The notes under the pieces are model-generated. The model searched no databases, was not told where the DNA came from, and saw nothing but the letters and a program-made list of their open reading frames with translations. Source: Diadophis punctatus similis (Eukaryota; Chordata; Lepidosauria; Squamata; Dipsadidae). Taken from it: 64,000 bases of DNA. The position numbers were made by a program, and so were the translations under genes. Location of the stretch: the NCBI GenBank assembly GCA_023053685.1, contig JALIGW010000002.1, forward strand, positions 45,319,278-45,383,277, written 5' to 3'. Shown one piece after another: positions 59,993 to 64,000 of this stretch; positions within the stretch are counted from its first letter, which is position 1, and every line of letters begins with the position of its first letter.

Positions 59993-60698
59993 TGTTCTGC
60001 CCCATCTATGGACCACAAAGAACGCAGCACACACAAAGTCTGTACAAACCTTAGTTTACTAATTAAGGACTACTAATAAGCTTTCTTAGTAGTAGTCAAA
60101 CACAAATACAGTTTTAAGCAGTCTTTTCTGAACACCAGCTGTTAATTCAACTTCATTATCAGGCAGCACGAGCCCACAAAATAATAACTCAAGGCTGAGT
60201 AAACAGTCTTGTAGATAACAGCAATCTTATGGTGGTTGGCAAAATGCCCAGAAGCAATTTGCAGGAAAAATGCCAAGAGAGAGAACAAGAGCCGATCAGA
60301 CGTTTCTGGAGTCAAGACACGAAGGAATATGAACGAAGTTGTTTCCTGCAAATTGGCTCCTTCGTCAGCATCCCTTAAATAGGCTAGGGGAGTGGCCAAT
60401 TAGCCCCAAGCCTTACTCCTGAGGAAACCTCCTCCTGAGGAACCATTCCTGCCTTTTGGCAGCTCTGTGTGCCCGTGCATTGAGAATAGGCTCTTCCTCT
60501 TCTTCCTCGTCACTGATGGGAGCTTCTGGAGGTTCTGAAGGCCCTGGCTGAATCTCCGCCTCTGGCACCGAGTCCTCTCCAGCCTCCTCACTGTCCGACT
60601 AGAGTGCCAGCTGCACAGACCGCTGGCGCATCACCATATCAGCCTCTTCGCTGTCTGAATCAGCTACCAGCTGCACAGGCTGCTGGCGGCTCATAACA
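59993..60698 (-). mobile_element. Solo LTR, 706 bp, with 5-bp target duplication
   Basis: The ends are TGTTCTG and TCATAACA, and the flanks GGTTT are perfect (59988-59992, 60699-60703). On the minus strand the TATA-like CCTATTTAAGG near 60375 and the block GGCTAATTGGCCAC are shared with the LTR at 10412-11082, the same family. Confidence 0.9.
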
Positions 60699-60703
60699 GG
60701 TTT

Positions 60704-61180
60704 AGTCTTCTGAGCTTTTGGACTGTGCTGGAGCCCATCCTTATATCTTATATAGTTATTATTTTGTTTGAAAAGCAGAAACAGAGATCATTGCCCAATT
60801 ATAGATGTTTCCTTATCCTTAAAAAAATATTTATTGTTTTTAACTCCCCTTATTTTTGACAGGATACTGATTTTCAAGAGTGCTCACATCAGATACTTTC
60901 AACCACCTCAAAGTTTACATAAATGGATTTTAGCTGATGAAATGGTTTTCTTTGGGATTTTCTTCCTTTCCCTTCTCTCTGCACGTCCCCAACCTTCAAA
61001 AGTGTTCTTGTGGGTAATCTTTGGTGGAAAAGATTCTAGATGGGTTTACAAGAGAGATGGAGAATGTATTCTTCTAATAGTTCCTGCTCCAGAGGTGGAT
61101 AGGTGACACTGGATGCAATCCAGCACTAAAATGTAGAATAAAACATTTCTCAAATAGGGAACATGAACACTAAACTTTGA
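60704..61180. other. No recognisable feature
   Basis: AT-rich; nothing supported. Confidence 0.5.
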
Positions 61181-61520
61181 ATAGCAATAGAAATAGCACT
61201 TAGACTTATATACTGTTTCATAGTGCTTTACAGCACTCTCTAAGCCTGGGTTGTCAAACCTGCATTGCCACGGCAGCGTCATGAGATGTATTGTGACTTT
61301 TTCCCTCTTCACTAAACAGGGCATGGGCATGGCCAGCACATGACGCATCCAGCCCATAGGCCACATGTTTGACACCCCTGCTCTAAGTGGGTCCTCATTT
61401 TACGAACCTCAGAAGGATTGAAGGCTGAGTCAACCTTGAGTCGGTGAAAATCGAACTCTGGAAGTCGACAGAATTAGCCTGTAATACTGCATTCTAACCA
61501 CTGCGCTACCACGGCTCTAG
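61181..61520 (-). mobile_element. tRNA-derived SINE (minus strand), split by a hAT
   Basis: The tail side (ATAGCAATAG…CACTCTCTAAGC) is at 61181-61245. The body and head (GGTCCTCATTTTACG, AGGCTGAGTCAACC, AACCACTGCGCTACC) are at 61381-61520. The segment between the hairpin and GGTCC is partly deleted next to the insertion. Confidence 0.88.
61246..61380. mobile_element. hAT-type MITE, 135 bp, inserted in a SINE
   Basis: The ends are CTGGGTTGTCAAAC and GTTTGACACCCCTG. The target duplication is CTCTAAGC / CTCTAAGT (61238-61245, 61381-61388), 7 of 8. It is the same family as 52669-52802 (shared GACTTTTTCCC and GGGCATGG.CATGGCCAGC-like core). Confidence 0.9.
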
Positions 61521-62961
61521 TTATTGTTATTGTTTTTTAAGACTGAAATAATTTAAAAGTTACATTATTGTATAATAAGGTCCTGAGCATCCTTACATTT
61601 TTAATTCCATTTAATGTAAGACATTTTGTTTGTTTTCTTTTAAAGAAGAAGACAATGATGATGATCCTCCTAAGGAATGAAAAGTAGTATTTGTATGATT
61701 ACATGGATGAGGGTGATGTGTCAATGTTGGATCTATCACTGTGCAATCACCCCTTCAGTGGGCTGCATAGCACCCTTATTTTACATATGTTTAGTTCAAC
61801 CTCTGGAAAAAATCACAAGCGAACTTCTGTCATTTGGATTTTCACATGCTGGGAAGATAAGCAGCCAAGGGGGCTCTGAAGAGAGAGGAAGATGTCTATG
61901 TGAAGCACCATCAACTGTAATATTTTTTGCTCCCTGCCTTCAGGAATAGTTAAGGTTTGTTACAGTTGTAAACCAACATACCTCCAAGAATGCAAAAACA
62001 CTATGGAGAGAAGTCTAAAAGAAATGTGCATGCACCTAAAGTATAAGGTAGAAAATATTTGGCTTCACAACACATCAAAATACAGTGAAACTAAAACAAT
62101 AACAAATAAGTAGTCTTTACTTTGAATATATTTTTTTTTCCTTTTAATGCACCTGACAGAGAAGGGACAAAATTGGTGGTACTTTTTCAGCCATTGTAAC
62201 ATTTTATTGAAAGGTCTTAAAAATGCAACTCTTTCCTAGGGGAATTTGGCATTGTTTTGGTTGTACAGCACCATGTTTTCACCACCATATTGTATTAAAT
62301 AATGTATTGTTGTTGCTGCTGTTGTTGTTGTTGTTATATTATTTTTTCTCCATTGGTTTTAGAATTCTAAATCTCTGAGATATGATTCATGCTGGCAACA
62401 TTTAAAAGACAGAGACAGAGACAGAGACAGAGACAGAGAGATAGCATCACATGATATAATGGGCAGTTATTTTAAAGAAAGAAACACAAAGCCAAGGTCA
62501 TAGCTTTATCAAATACTAGTGGGAGAGGTGAGAGAGAGAGAAAAATCAACATTGCGGAATAATATTTTGTTAATATTATTCCACACAACTTGCTTTAGCT
62601 CTTGTTTGTTGGATTAGTAGGTCTCAATTTGATTCAGTAAAGCAATTCCTATGTGCTTAAGGCTCTGAAATAATATTTCCTTATTCTAACAATCTTGACA
62701 TTTTTTCCTTGAAGTGTAGGGATTTCTGGGGTAGTTTTCACCTTACTCTGACTGACTCCATCTCTGAGATGGAGAAGATTGAAAGATATAGCAAGCCTAA
62801 GTATTATTATAGAATTGCCTTCAACACATCCTTCAGATACTTTTCAAAATTTCATTTCCCTTGTTTGTCCAGGTAGAAATGTTAAGTATCTATATGTTGC
62901 TTATTAGGGTCCAAATTCATAATACTCTATTGAATTACTCTTAATTTCTGACCTTTTCAAT
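61521..62961. other. Unassigned, with an (AGAGAC)n microsatellite
   Basis: A hexanucleotide AGAGAC run lies at about 62408-62438. No gene is supported. Confidence 0.55.
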
Positions 62962-63345
62962 TATTTATTTATTTATTTTTTGTCAAGTACGTGTTGGTAA
63001 TTTACATAGATATAATATTTTTTATATACATAAGATGAGTATTGATATGAGGGAACATTAGGACAGGGACGGTAGGCACGCTGGTGCACTTATGCACGCC
63101 CCTTACTGACCTCTTAGGAATCGGGTGAGGTCAACAGTGGACATCTAAGGGTAAAGTTTTGGGGTTTGGTGACAAAACCACAGAGTCAGGTAGTGAGTTC
63201 CAGGCATTTACCACTCTGTTGCTAAAGTCGTATTTTCTACAGTCAAGTTTGGAGTGGTTCTCTTCTAAGTCATATAAGGTGGACATAGAAAATGTATAAA
63301 CATAATCAGATCTATCTCCTTCATTTTTATGTGTTCTCATCTTCT
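62962..63345 (-). mobile_element. CR1/L3-like LINE 3' end (minus strand)
   Basis: The frame reads SDYVYTFSMSTLYDLEENHS, CRKYDFSNRVVNAWNSLPDS and SPNPKTL. It is followed by CTAAGAGGTCAGTAAGGGG, GTGCATAAGTGCACC, TGTCCCTGTCC and an AAATAAAT tail ending at 62962. This is the LINE family of 15340-17215. Confidence 0.88.
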
Positions 63346-64000
63346 CTTCCTTCTCTCTCTCCCCCCACTTTAGAAGAGAATCCAGTTTTTATTTTATGTC
63401 CATTTTCCTTTTTTCTTCTTCAGGTTCTGTCCTTGGCATTATTGCTTTACTTTATTCAGGACTTCCTTTTCCTAAAATACAATAAAATATAACATCCTTT
63501 AACTAAATGGCCATCGTGAAAGGAAATTGTTCCAGAAAAGTTTACATAAACTGCCACTGTTGCCAATCACTTTTCACTAAGAGGGTCTTCTAATGAGCCA
63601 GAATTTACCAACAGAAGAGTATGATATTTTTGCAGGTGTTGTACTATATAGCTTTCCCAGCTATTTTCAAATGCACATAAGAGCATTTTACAACCATTCA
63701 CGATAAGTGCTCTCAATCTGCACCTCAGTACGGTTCATGCTTTTCTGCATCAGATCCTCTTCTGAGAATTTCAGTTAACAATTTATGACATCTTTCTTTC
63801 CCTAAATATACTCCTCAAGAGCACCGTGTTGCTAGCAATCTCTTTCTACATAGCTGGAGGCTTTAAAATATTATCAGGTTCTTATCTGATGAAGGTTGTT
63901 TTAAATCTCATCTATGGAAAGAGAAGAATGATGGGTAAGAATAATGCACACTTGACAGTATGATCCATGACTGGGGCCTTTATGGAAACTTTGCCTTTCT
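63346..64000. other. No recognisable feature
   Basis: A pyrimidine-rich stretch (63340-63430) and AT-rich DNA up to the window edge; nothing supported. Confidence 0.5.

Overview
The window looks like intergenic or deep-intronic DNA from a squamate reptile (lizard or snake). The evidence is an AT-rich background, many microsatellites, and a dense mix of CR1-, L2-, L1-, RTE- and R4-like LINEs, tRNA-derived SINEs including one of Sauria-SINE type, nonautonomous hAT transposons and DIRS-type tyrosine-recombinase retrotransposons. I find no host protein-coding exon. Family names come from motif recognition by eye, not from a database search.

Layout. 0-8.9 kb: a decayed hAT copy, a LINE tail, two L1 3' regions (one with the ORF2 C-terminus) carrying an inverted SINE pair, and two hAT MITEs with perfect 8-bp target duplications. 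8.96-13.68 kb: a DIRS-type element with diverged inverted terminal repeats, an internal complementary region, gag and tyrosine-recombinase remnants and no RT core. It has been entered by a solo LTR, a retroviral-type LTR and a MITE. 14-24.4 kb: a CR1/L3-like LINE with RT remnants, a very old CR1, a short LTR, hAT copies and a SINE split by a hAT. 24.4-27.4 kb: a minus-strand L1-type unit with ORF1 but no ORF2 (HAL1-like), containing a 178-bp tandem repeat and a long (AAT)n array. 27.9-28.9 kb: two MITE-like units, one split by a LINE.

29.88-35.78 kb: a second, GC-rich DIRS-type element. Its 106-bp inverted repeats are identical and its internal complementary region matches both outer ends. 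Its recombinase C-terminus has lost the box-II arginine, and it carries a tRNA-Ser-like sequence and an L2 fragment. 36-45 kb: an RTE-like LINE end interrupted by a hAT, a Sauria-type SINE, a polypyrimidine/polypurine microsatellite and further MITEs. 45.9-48.5 kb: an L2 element with an uninterrupted 533-codon RT reading frame, next to an inverted second L2 copy. 51.8-53.1 kb: an R4-like LINE entered by a CR1/L3-type tail and by two nested hATs whose insertion order can be read from the target duplications. 55-64 kb: a hAT, a CR1 tail, a second long L2, a solo LTR inside an unrecognised reading frame, a SINE split by a hAT, and a final LINE tail.

Nothing here acts as a gene network. The interest lies in how the elements interact: SINE and L2 sharing a 3' hairpin, hATs landing in SINEs and in other hATs, DIRS elements accumulating cargo, and a hAT family that spreads NRF1-like and YY1-like motifs.
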